A program made the translations under genes and the position numbers. 64,000 nucleotides of DNA from Polyangiaceae bacterium (GTDB taxonomy: Bacteria; Myxococcota_A; Polyangia; Polyangiales; Polyangiaceae): positions 1 to 64,000 of the forward strand of contig JANXOF010000042.1 in NCBI GenBank assembly GCA_025353725.1, in the 5' to 3' direction. A model generated the notes under the pieces. That model made no database searches. It worked only from the letters and a program-made list of their open reading frames with translations, and had not been told where the DNA came from. Numbering within the stretch: the stretch's first letter is position 1; each line of letters begins with the position of its first letter. Shown here in pieces: positions 1-7,576 of the stretch.

Positions 1-1537
1 TGTCGTTGTCGCCCATGCCTGGTGGAATCGCAGACACGTCCCACGCATCAAACCCTTGGTTGAGGCCGGTCGGGTAACGAAAGTAGAAGTGACAATGAGC
101 CGCGAAAGTCCTGACGTTCGCGCCGTCGTGGACGCGCTCCGCGATCATCACGTTCTTCGGCGCGTACGTATTAAAGTGATTGAAGTCTCGATAGGTTTCG
201 CTCGGATACTTGCCAATCATCATAGGCCCGACGCTTTTACCCGTATACGACGCCATCGAATACGCGCGCTCGAAGACTGTGCTTTTTTCGGCGAGCTCGT
301 CGAGGTTGGGTGACACCGGCTTGCCATAACCGAGAAAACCGAGGTCCGTCCGTAGCGTGTCGACCGTAAAGAGGACGACGTTGTACGTTCGTCGAATTTT
401 GGTGTCCGCCTTCGACGCAACCTCGTGGCTCGCTAGCGCGGGAGATGAAAGTTGCGGCACGAGCGCCGGAGTGTCTGCCCCCGAGCAATCTTCATCAATT
501 CCGTTGCCAGGAATATCGAACGCCGACGGGTTGATACTCGGATCGGCGTCGTTGCAATCCCCGCCGCCGAAGCGGCTCGAGAACCCATCGTGGTCATGGT
601 CACTGCTGCGCCTCAGCGCATGAAGCGAGGTTTTACCGAGAGGCGCGTACTTTTCGAGGCCTCGCGTTAGGAGTGGATCGACGTCAAGTGCGTTCCCTAC
701 GCGAAACCACAGGATCGCGGAGGCGAGGACGATGAGAAGCGCCACCACGAACGCCCGAGAGGAGCCGATGCGCATCGATTCTGCTTCAGCGCCTTTAGAG
801 GCGAGAGACGCGCGCGGCAGAAAGAACGGCGCCGCGTAGGCGCCAAACGCGAGCAGAACGATGTTCGCCACCGGTCGAAGATCGAGTTCCTCGCGCTTGA
901 GGACGCCAAAGATACCGAGCACTCCGCCATCTCCGCTCGTATCGCCGCCGACGATTCCGACAGCGAAGAGGAGCAGGACGGCGCCAATGGCTATCGCGCC
1001 GGTAAAAAGAGGGTCGAGTAACCGTGGGAATAGGCGACTTCCTGCCTCTGTCCAGTGTCGCGCGGCGGGGACGAGCGCCGTCCCGAGTGCAAGCATGGCG
1101 AGCAGTAGCGAGACCGACGCGAGACCCGCCGTGAGACCCGCCTCCGTAGGCTCACCCACAGAAAGTGTCGCGCGCCCCAGGTGCGCTGAACCCAGTACCC
1201 ACGCAAACATCGCAAAAATGCCAAGCGGAACGATCGCAGAGGCGCCTCGACGAGCTGCAGAAGGTCCGCGTAGCCGCGCCGACACTTCGCTCGGCGTAGA
1301 TGATCCGCCCGGCTCGAGGACCAACGACGCCACCGAAACCACCACAGAAACGCCTACGGCCACCGCGAAAAGTAGCCCAAAATCGGCCAAAGCGAGACTC
1401 GCCACGGACGGCCTCACAGGCGCACCGCTTTCGATGAGAGCGTTCCCGACGACCGCGGCCTCGAGCACGGCGACGACGACCGCCGCGGCGTTGGCGCCGG
1501 CGAGGGCAAGGAGAACTCGAATCAACGCACGCGGCAC
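1..1537 (-). CDS. Membrane-anchored sulfatase/alkaline-phosphatase-fold protein with MopE-like metal motif (3' end cut by window)
   Basis: My own reading of the minus strand gives an uninterrupted frame running off the left edge, so the C-terminus is missing. The first 290 or so residues hold several hydrophobic helices. Around residues 312-355 comes a calcium/copper-type motif (DHDHDG, GGDCNDADPSINPSA, NGIDEDC) as in MopE-like metal-binding repeats. From about residue 383 the sulfatase fold begins (NVVLFTVDTLRTDLG, SPNLDELA). The usual C-x-P-S-R nucleophile segment reads T-G-K-S-V near residue 432, so Thr replaces Cys, as in phospho-transferring members of the superfamily. The GTG start at 1537 follows an in-frame TAG and GGGAGG; a TTG at 1525 is also possible. 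It lies 13 nt after xerC on the same strand. Substrate is unknown; a sulfatase name would be by fold only. Confidence 0.8.
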   Translation of the reverse strand, partial: MPRALIRVLLALAGANAAAVVVAVLEAAVVGNALIESGAPVRPSVASLALADFGLLFAVAVGVSVVVSVASLVLEPGGSSTPSEVSARLRGPSAARRGASAIVPLGIFAMFAWVLGSAHLGRATLSVGEPTEAGLTAGLASVSLLLAMLALGTALVPAARHWTEAGSRLFPRLLDPLFTGAIAIGAVLLLFAVGIVGGDTSGDGGVLGIFGVLKREELDLRPVANIVLLAFGAYAAPFFLPRASLASKGAEAESMRIGSSRAFVVALLIVLASAILWFRVGNALDVDPLLTRGLEKYAPLGKTSLHALRRSSDHDHDGFSSRFGGGDCNDADPSINPSAFDIPGNGIDEDCSGADTPALVPQLSSPALASHEVASKADTKIRRTYNVVLFTVDTLRTDLGFLGYGKPVSPNLDELAEKSTVFERAYSMASYTGKSVGPMMIGKYPSETYRDFNHFNTYAPKNVMIAERVHDGANVRTFAAHCHFYFRYPTGLNQGFDAWDVSAIPPGMGDND

Positions 1538-1549
1538 CCCTCCCTTCTA

Positions 1550-2530
1550 CTACGGATGGCCACTCTTTTTCGACTTGGCGAGCGGATGAGCAGCGTCATA
1601 GGTCTTTAGAAGGTGAGCCACGGAGACGTGGGTATAACGCTGCGTCGTCGAGAGCGAGGCATGGCCAAGGATTTCCTGAATCACCCGCAGGTCTGCGCCG
1701 CCGTCGAGCAAGTGGGTCGCGCACGTGTGCCGAAGCGCGTGCGGATGAAGGTCGGTGCGTCCTGCGCCAAGGAGCCCGTAACGCCGAACGAGAAGTTGAA
1801 CGGCGCGCGGGTTTAGGCGCCTTCCGCGCGTCGATAAAAATACGGCCGCCGGATCGACGAAGCGCGTTCGCCTGTGCGCGAGCGCCGATCGCGTCGTGAG
1901 CCACGCCTCGAGAGCGCTCACCGCTCGGCGCCCCAAGGGCACCATGCGTTCCTTTTGTCCCTTACCGAGAACGCGGATCACGGAGTTGGCTTCGCTCAGC
2001 GAAAGTTGGTCCAAGGAGAGGCCCGCCAGTTCGCCGACGCGTATGCCCGTGCCATAGAGGAGCTCGAGCAGCGCTCTGTCGCGTAACGCGAGCACCTCCC
2101 TAAGCGCCCCATCCGCGGACGACGGACGACCCGAAGCCACGTTTTCTGCGTCGGGCGACTCGACGACGGAAGCGGAGTCTTCCGCGGAAAGAAACATCGG
2201 GAGCTCGCGCGCCACCTTGGGCCGGAGAAGCTGTTCAGCGACGTTCACGGACGCGTGGCCGTATCGCTTCATCCATCGACCGAAGGCGCGGACCGCTGAA
2301 ATCTTTCGCGCCACGGACGCGGGCTTGCAGCGGCGAGCGAGCTCGCCAAGCCACGCGCGAAGCACAAAAACATCGAGTTGTACCTTCGCGCGGCGAGCGT
2401 CAGCGCGCGCCTCAACGAAAACGAGAAGAGATTCAAGGTCACGCCCGTAAGCCGAAACCGTATTTGAGGAAGCACGGCGGCCATCCGCCAAGTCCGCGAG
2501 GAACGAAGTTTTAAGGTCTCGGAGCTCCAC
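1550..2530 (-). CDS. xerC: Tyrosine recombinase XerC/XerD
   Basis: Site-specific tyrosine recombinase of 326 aa, the normal size for Xer proteins that resolve chromosome dimers at dif together with a partner and FtsK. The N-terminal SAM-like core-binding domain spans about residues 1-100 and the catalytic domain about 110-310. The full catalytic set is visible: Arg164 (GIRVGEL), Lys190 (VLGKGQKER), His264 and Arg267 (HALRH), His290 (LGHASL) and nucleophile Tyr299 (TQRYTH). It is slightly longer than usual because of an insert around residues 120-142. Its sulfatase-like neighbour starts 13 nt downstream, so the two may be co-transcribed. XerC rather than XerD is my preference but sequence alone does not settle it. 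Confidence 0.9.
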   Translation of the reverse strand: MELRDLKTSFLADLADGRRASSNTVSAYGRDLESLLVFVEARADARRAKVQLDVFVLRAWLGELARRCKPASVARKISAVRAFGRWMKRYGHASVNVAEQLLRPKVARELPMFLSAEDSASVVESPDAENVASGRPSSADGALREVLALRDRALLELLYGTGIRVGELAGLSLDQLSLSEANSVIRVLGKGQKERMVPLGRRAVSALEAWLTTRSALAHRRTRFVDPAAVFLSTRGRRLNPRAVQLLVRRYGLLGAGRTDLHPHALRHTCATHLLDGGADLRVIQEILGHASLSTTQRYTHVSVAHLLKTYDAAHPLAKSKKSGHP

Positions 2531-2617
2531 GGTTCAGAATGTAGCGACGACTGCGCGCGGATCCCAGAGAACGTCGATCGCCTGGGTGTCGCAGCCACCT
2601 GCTACACTCTCGGAGTC

Positions 2618-3082
2618 GTGTTCCATAGGCTTTGGGAAAAGCTCAAGATTTTATGGAAGCTCGCGAAGTCCGAGCGAGCGACCCCGCGCGAGATCGGTTG
2701 GGCCGTCGCGATTGGAGCTTTCGCGGGCTGCACGCCAGCCTTGGGCTTTCATGGTCCGCTTGCGATGGGGCTCGCGACACTCGCGCGCAAAAACAGGATT
2801 TTTGCCTGGTTCGGCTCGCGCATCTCAAACTTCGTGTTCCTCCCTTTTATCGCACTTACGGAGATTCAACTCTCCCATCGCTTACGGACGGGCGCGTGGG
2901 TCGCTATCGACCGAGCACACATCGTGAATCAGGCCCCCGACCTCATCTTCGATTGGTGCCTGGGGACGCTGCCGGTCGGGGGCACGTTAGCGCTTCTGCT
3001 CGGTTTAATGGCCTACACTCTGGCACGGATGCGCGTCGCCCGCCAAAGCGCGCGCGGACACTTCGAGCATCACGAACCTTAG
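2618..3082 (+). CDS. DUF2062 integral membrane protein
   Basis: Small membrane protein of 154 aa. It carries the DUF2062 signature: a basic amphipathic N-terminus (residues 1-25), then a Gly/Ala-rich hydrophobic segment with the GAFAGCTPALGFHGPLA motif (about 33-50), a basic RKNRIFAWFGSR stretch, and two further hydrophobic segments (about 70-85 and 115-135). The family is of unknown molecular function, often found near envelope or glycosyltransferase genes. It is divergent from xerC across an 87-nt gap and converges on pepP, with their stop codons overlapping by 4 nt (3079-3082). Confidence 0.8.
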   Translation: MFHRLWEKLKILWKLAKSERATPREIGWAVAIGAFAGCTPALGFHGPLAMGLATLARKNRIFAWFGSRISNFVFLPFIALTEIQLSHRLRTGAWVAIDRAHIVNQAPDLIFDWCLGTLPVGGTLALLLGLMAYTLARMRVARQSARGHFEHHEP

Positions 3083-4416
3083 GCAGCCTTCGCTCGCTGA
3101 AGGTCCGCCACCGTCTTCGGGATCGACCGCGTGAGGTTATCGGGTGAGCCATCCGTCACGAGAATGTCGTCTTCGATTCGCACGCCAATTCCCCGCCATT
3201 CGGCAGGAACCTTGTCGTAATCCTTGCCAATGTAGATTCCCGGCTCAACCGTAAGAACCATTCCAGGCTCCAGCTCTCGCGGTTTGCCTCCTGTGAAATA
3301 CGCGCCGGCATCGTGCACGTCCATGCCGAGCCAGTGACTTGTTTTATGCATGTAGAAAGGCTTGTATGCCTCGTCTTTAATCAGCGGTTCGATTTCACCA
3401 TGCAGCAGACCGAGCGCCACGAGACCGCGTGTGATGACTTCAACGCACGTCGCGTGGATATCCACGAGCGTCGAACCTTTGACCGCTTTTTGGATGCCGG
3501 CCTCCTGCGCGTCGAGCACAAGTTGATAGATAGCCTCCTGCGGCTTCGAGAACGTTGCGCCGACGGGAAAGGTGCGCGTGACGTCGGACGCGTAGTACGC
3601 ATACTCGGCGCCCGCATCGATGAGCAAAAGCTCTCCGTCCTCCATTTTCTTGTTGTTTTGACGATAGTGTAAAATCGTAGCGTTCGCCCCTGACCCGACG
3701 ATACTTCCGTAGGCGGGTCGCTCCGACCCCTGCGTTCGGAAAGTCTCCAGAATCATCGCCTCGACCTGAAACTCGCGCATACCAGGTTTAGTTTCGCTCA
3801 TCGCGCGAAGATGCGCGTCGGCCGTAATGGCTGCGGCCTTCCGCATCGCCTCGAGGTCATCGCGCGACTTGAAGAGGCGCATCTCGTGGAGAAGAGTCCC
3901 GGGGTCGATAATCTCGACGGGCCACGAGAAACCAAGCTTCGCTCGAGCGCGTGCGCGGTCGACCGCCGCGAGGACTTTGTCATCCATCGTTCGGTCGAGC
4001 CCAAGTCGATAGTAAAGCTTCGACTTGTTCTCAAAGAGCTTCGGCAGCTGCTCTGCGAGCTTATCTAATGTGAACGCCTCGTCCGCCGCAAAGTGTTCTT
4101 TGACGCCGTCAACCCCCGCGCGAGCGCCGTCCCATATCTCACGTTCGACGTCACGAGGCCGGACGAACATCGTTGATTTTCCGGAAGTCGCGTCAACGAC
4201 GAGGACGGTCGACGGCTCTTCGAAGCCCGTGAGGTAGTACAGATCCGAGTCCTGGCGATAGTCGTGTTCGACATCGCTATTGCGCATGAATACGGGCGTA
4301 GCCGGGAACAAACAGACGGCGCCCGTGCCCCCCGTCCCATCCCCCGTGCGCGCTCTCACCGCTTCGACAAAGGCTTGGCGGCGCTTCGCAAACAAATCGC
4401 TATGGCACGTGCACAT
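3079..4416 (-). CDS. pepP: Xaa-Pro aminopeptidase (M24B)
   Basis: Dinuclear-metal aminopeptidase that removes an N-terminal residue ahead of proline. At 445 aa it matches the E. coli PepP class. The N-terminal creatinase-like domain (about residues 1-180) contains the family hallmark YYLTGFEEP. The C-terminal pita-bread domain shows all metal ligands in order: Asp in LLIDAGAEY, Asp in SDVTRTFPVG, His in SHWLGMDVHDAG, Glu in TVEPGIYIG and Glu in GVRIEDDILV. The start at 4416 gives an N-terminus (MCTCHSDLFAKRR) with a typical RRxxF stretch; a weak AGGA lies about 12 nt upstream. Cytoplasmic by prediction, since no signal peptide is seen. It overlaps the DUF2062 gene tail to tail by 4 nt. Confidence 0.93.
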   Translation of the reverse strand: MCTCHSDLFAKRRQAFVEAVRARTGDGTGGTGAVCLFPATPVFMRNSDVEHDYRQDSDLYYLTGFEEPSTVLVVDATSGKSTMFVRPRDVEREIWDGARAGVDGVKEHFAADEAFTLDKLAEQLPKLFENKSKLYYRLGLDRTMDDKVLAAVDRARARAKLGFSWPVEIIDPGTLLHEMRLFKSRDDLEAMRKAAAITADAHLRAMSETKPGMREFQVEAMILETFRTQGSERPAYGSIVGSGANATILHYRQNNKKMEDGELLLIDAGAEYAYYASDVTRTFPVGATFSKPQEAIYQLVLDAQEAGIQKAVKGSTLVDIHATCVEVITRGLVALGLLHGEIEPLIKDEAYKPFYMHKTSHWLGMDVHDAGAYFTGGKPRELEPGMVLTVEPGIYIGKDYDKVPAEWRGIGVRIEDDILVTDGSPDNLTRSIPKTVADLQRAKAA

Positions 4417-4519
4417 GGTCGCGAATTCCTGCCACGGCGCCGCACTGGCGACAACGTGCCCCGAAACGCGCGTGTGTTTGAAGGTGTGCGAAACGTCGTA
4501 GATGGAGGCCGCGAGTCAC

Positions 4520-5653
4520 TCACTCGAGAAGCGAAAACACGACAAATAGCCCGCCAAGGACCACCAGTCCCGCGAGCGCGAGGAGGAGAAGTCCCGAAGC
4601 TTTGCCGACGACAGGACCCGACGTTTTCCACGCGCGTCGAGCGTGACTTGGCTTCGGAAGCGCCCCCAAGCCACGCGGCTCGGAAGCCACCGCCGTGGCC
4701 ATCGCCGGTGCAGAAGGAGGCCCGGCGGACGACAAGACGTGAGATGCGAACGCGGCGACAAGCCCCCCTCCTGGCGCCGACGGCGGAGGTGGCGGAGTGA
4801 CCCCGTACGACAACGCTTCGAGCACGCGGCCCGACACCTCAGGTGTTCGCGGGGTGGTCATCGAAAGGAGCGCTGGACTCACTCCCGCCGCAGGCGCGGA
4901 GCGTGCCGGTTCACCCATGTTTTTTCGGCTGCGCGGAGGCGGAGTCATGGGCGCACTGGCGTGAACCACGGGCGCTGCCGCTCTTCGGATCACCTCCGGC
5001 AGCGCGAGCGACAAGACCGTCGCGCCGAGCCGAAGCATCCGAGGGTGCGACCACTCGACCGTAGACCCGTTGTAAACCGCGGATCGACCAAGCCACGAGC
5101 CGCGCGTCGAAGTCAGGTCCTGCACGTAAACCGCGTAGCCTTTGCGCATCACTTTTACGTGCTCGCGCGACACCTCGCGGTCGTCGAGGACAAAGTCACA
5201 CGCGGCGTCGCGTCCGATGAGGTAGGCGCGTCCCTCCTCCTCAAGGACTAACTCGCTGCCGAAGTTGGCGCCTTCGACGACGCGCACGCAGGGGTCCTCG
5301 ATCGCGCTCACGCTATCCATGCGACGGTTCGCATGCGCGCCTTCGAGGGGTAGGACGTACGCCAGACTCAGGTCGTCACGTTCGACCACGAGCACGACGC
5401 TTCCGACTTGAACCTCGTCGCCGGCCGTAAGCAATCGTCGCGCGCCGAGATCGAGCGGCACATCCCCCACGGCGCAGTCGGGACCCAGCGCGACGAGCGC
5501 TATCGCACTGATTTTCGCGTGCTCTTGATCGACGCCGGGAACGTCGATTCGGATCTCACAGGATTCTGCGCGACCGATGGTCAGCGCACCTGGGCCGAGC
5601 TCGATGCGCCGAGTCTCTTCGAAACATCCGCCGGGAGGGACGACGAGGTACAC
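4520..5653 (-). CDS. Tandem FHA-domain membrane protein
   Basis: Protein of 377 aa with two forkhead-associated, phosphothreonine-binding folds. The first (about residues 10-90) has GRAESCEIRI and the VDQEHAKI strand. The second (about 125-210) has the stronger signature IGRDAACDFVLDDREVSREH and a TSTRGSWLG loop where many FHA domains have NGT-VNG. A Pro/Ala/Ser-rich linker follows (about 230-345), then one C-terminal transmembrane helix (LLLLALAGLVVLGGLFVVF). The topology suggests a cytoplasmic FHA head on a membrane anchor, likely reading out Ser/Thr kinase signalling. No kinase is adjacent; the gene is divergent from a roadblock-like gene across about 99 nt, which may hold a shared promoter region. 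Confidence 0.85.
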   Translation of the reverse strand: MYLVVPPGGCFEETRRIELGPGALTIGRAESCEIRIDVPGVDQEHAKISAIALVALGPDCAVGDVPLDLGARRLLTAGDEVQVGSVVLVVERDDLSLAYVLPLEGAHANRRMDSVSAIEDPCVRVVEGANFGSELVLEEEGRAYLIGRDAACDFVLDDREVSREHVKVMRKGYAVYVQDLTSTRGSWLGRSAVYNGSTVEWSHPRMLRLGATVLSLALPEVIRRAAAPVVHASAPMTPPPRSRKNMGEPARSAPAAGVSPALLSMTTPRTPEVSGRVLEALSYGVTPPPPPSAPGGGLVAAFASHVLSSAGPPSAPAMATAVASEPRGLGALPKPSHARRAWKTSGPVVGKASGLLLLALAGLVVLGGLFVVFSLLE

Positions 5654-5752
5654 GTTGGATCAGTCTCGCACGCTTCCGTCGGACGCCCAAGTCCGCGTGG
5701 CGGGTTCGTTCGAACTTGGCCCACCGTAGGACTGAGCGCGACACTTCCCTCC

Positions 5753-6247
5753 ATGACAGTCTCGGGTACGACACTCGAAGCCACAAAAGCGGACGAAACG
5801 ACACCCGGCGCGCCGACGACTCTCGCTCCGACAGAACGTCTAGAACGTCGGCGCCGGCGGAGCGCCGATCCGCTCGTGGCGCTCCACTATCAGCTGAGTG
5901 AAACACGCGCCCGAGGCGAGCTCGACGCGCTTGTTGTTGCCGATACGTCAGGCGTTGTGGTGGCTGGCGCGGGTTCCTGGCCCGTCTGCGAAGAGCTCGC
6001 GGCGTACGCCCCTCTCCTCATTGAAAGGCCTTGGGGACGTTTGACGGACTCCGTTTCTTCGCGCGTCGATAGCCTGCGACGTGACGTGGAGGTTCGCGCG
6101 CTCATCGTCAGCGGACAAGAAGTGCTCCTCTGCGCTCGCCGACAGAATCGAGCGAGCGGGCGCGACCTTCGATCCGAAGGCGTCGAGCGGGACCTCGACG
6201 AAGCCGCGGCAGGCGTGAGCCGAATACTCGAAAGCTCGGCCGCGTGA
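5753..6247 (+). CDS. Roadblock/LC7-like small signalling protein
   Basis: I place the start at ATG 5753 (164 aa). A longer frame upstream would run through the divergent FHA gene and looks like shadow. After a charged, Thr/Arg-rich N-terminus the core reads ARGELDALVVADTSGVVVAGAGSWPVCEELAAYAPLL, then strands with VEVRALIVSGQEVLLCARR. This matches the roadblock/LC7 pattern, where two-layer alpha/beta modules partner with small Ras-like GTPases such as MglA in myxobacteria. The C-terminus is helical (ERDLDEAAAGVSRILE). No GTPase gene is beside it. The family call rests on pattern only; a structure prediction would settle it. Confidence 0.6.
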   Translation: MTVSGTTLEATKADETTPGAPTTLAPTERLERRRRRSADPLVALHYQLSETRARGELDALVVADTSGVVVAGAGSWPVCEELAAYAPLLIERPWGRLTDSVSSRVDSLRRDVEVRALIVSGQEVLLCARRQNRASGRDLRSEGVERDLDEAAAGVSRILESSAA

Positions 6248-6323
6248 ATGCCTAAATTTGCGACACAAGACGACATAACGCGGCGCGTTGACGCGCTCCG
6301 CCTCGACCGCTAAGGGTGGAGCC

Positions 6324-7037
6324 ATGAGTGACGAGGTCGTTCCCGACGAGACTACGCCCGCGAGCGAAGCCCAGGCTGCCGAGCGCGTGCAGAGCGAGCG
6401 CCCGCAGGCAGCGAACGCGCGTTCGGCGTCGCAACCTCCGTTCGGTTCGCCTCCTTCACCCCCACCTCCCGCCTCCCCGCCAGGCGGTGTCGGCAAAGAA
6501 AAGGACAAAGAAACCACGAAGGAGCGCGTTCGTACGCGCTTGGAGAGCGTAATCCCTGAGATTCTCAGACGCGCCATCGAGCTTGGGGTCGAGAAAGCGC
6601 GGGAGTCGCCCGACACGCTCAAGCAGTTTGTCCACGACCTCAAGGTCCCAAAAGAGGTCGCGCACTACCTCTTTCAACAGATTGACGACACGAAGAACGG
6701 TCTTTTTCGCGTCGTCGCGAACGAGATGCGCGATTTTCTCGAGCACACGAATCTCGCCGGAGAGATCGAAAAAGTCCTCACGACCGTCCAGTTCGAAGTG
6801 AACACGACGATTCGGTTCACACCGAACGACGGCCGCGACCGCGACCGTCCGAAAAGCGACGGGGGCGTCCGCGAGGGTGGCGAGAGCGAATCAGCAACCG
6901 GTAACGTCGACGAAGGTGAAAACATGCCGTCGAGCCGGCGATCGATGCCGAAGCCGGAGATCAAAACGGCCGTGAGTTTCCAGCGCGCCAAGCGTGACCG
7001 CGACGGGCGTAGACGTACTTCGCGACGCGGCGCGTGA
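6324..7037 (+). CDS. Conserved hypothetical protein, helical core
   Basis: The start is set at ATG 6324 (237 aa), preceded by AAGGGTGGAG at good spacing; an earlier in-frame start at 6288 lacks such a site. The first 60 or so residues are Pro/Ser/Ala-rich and probably disordered. The ordered part (about 65-170) is helical (RTRLESVIPEILRRAIELG, DTLKQFVHDLKVPKEVAHYLF, GLFRVVANEMRDFLEHTNL) and ends in a beta-like VQFEVNTTIRFTPND. The tail is Arg-rich and disordered. I do not recognise a characterised family. A membrane-inserting or phasin-like role is possible but only a guess. It stands 15 nt or more upstream of the zinc-ribbon gene, so co-transcription is plausible. Confidence 0.65.
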   Translation: MSDEVVPDETTPASEAQAAERVQSERPQAANARSASQPPFGSPPSPPPPASPPGGVGKEKDKETTKERVRTRLESVIPEILRRAIELGVEKARESPDTLKQFVHDLKVPKEVAHYLFQQIDDTKNGLFRVVANEMRDFLEHTNLAGEIEKVLTTVQFEVNTTIRFTPNDGRDRDRPKSDGGVREGGESESATGNVDEGENMPSSRRSMPKPEIKTAVSFQRAKRDRDGRRRTSRRGA

Positions 7038-7052
7038 TCACCCCCCACGAAC

Positions 7053-7556
7053 GTGCACGCTCTTGGTATGGTGCGCGGCATGGTGAAAGCGCTGAAAGCG
7101 GGGGCGGAGGTCGATAGCTGGTGCACGAAGTGCAAACTGGTTCTCAACCACCGCATCATTGCGATGGTTGGAACGGCTCCCGCACGCGTCGAATGTTCAA
7201 CGTGTAACTCGCATCACAACTTTAGGGCACGAGCACCGGGCGATAAGGCGGTCGCGTCGAAAAGCGGTTCGTCGCGCGCCGGGAGCTCCGCGAGTCCAAA
7301 AACAACGTCGACACGCGGTCCGACCAAAGCCCAGCAAGTGGTGCTCGACCGCGAGCGCACGTGGGAAAAGTCGATGATTGGCCGAAGCCCCAATGACTTC
7401 CGCCCCTACCGCACGAGCGAGCTGTTCGACGAGGGCGAGCTCGTCCGCCACTCCAAGTTCGGCGACGGCGTCGTGACTCGGATGCTCGAAGGGAAAAAAG
7501 TCGAGGTTCTGTTCAAAGACGAGGCTCGTACGCTGGCCCACGGTCTCACCGACTAG
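7053..7556 (+). CDS. Zinc-ribbon protein with C-terminal Tudor/CarD-like module
   Basis: Small basic protein (up to 167 aa). The start is uncertain: in-frame ATGs also lie at 7068 and 7080, and the last (MVKALKAG) fits best. An N-terminal zinc ribbon has paired cysteines (WCTKCKL and VECSTCNS) plus a His-rich follow-on (SHHNF). A low-complexity Ser/Thr/Gly linker leads to a C-terminal module with the pattern LVRHSKFGDGVVTRMLEGKKVEVLFKD. That pattern resembles the Tudor-like tail of UvrD/PcrA helicases and related RNA-polymerase-binding folds. Together this suggests a nucleic-acid or RNA-polymerase-associated factor. The function is not known; the module assignment is inference from the motif. 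Confidence 0.7.
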   Translation: MHALGMVRGMVKALKAGAEVDSWCTKCKLVLNHRIIAMVGTAPARVECSTCNSHHNFRARAPGDKAVASKSGSSRAGSSASPKTTSTRGPTKAQQVVLDRERTWEKSMIGRSPNDFRPYRTSELFDEGELVRHSKFGDGVVTRMLEGKKVEVLFKDEARTLAHGLTD

Positions 7557-7576
7557 CCCGGCGCGAAGGCCTGTCC

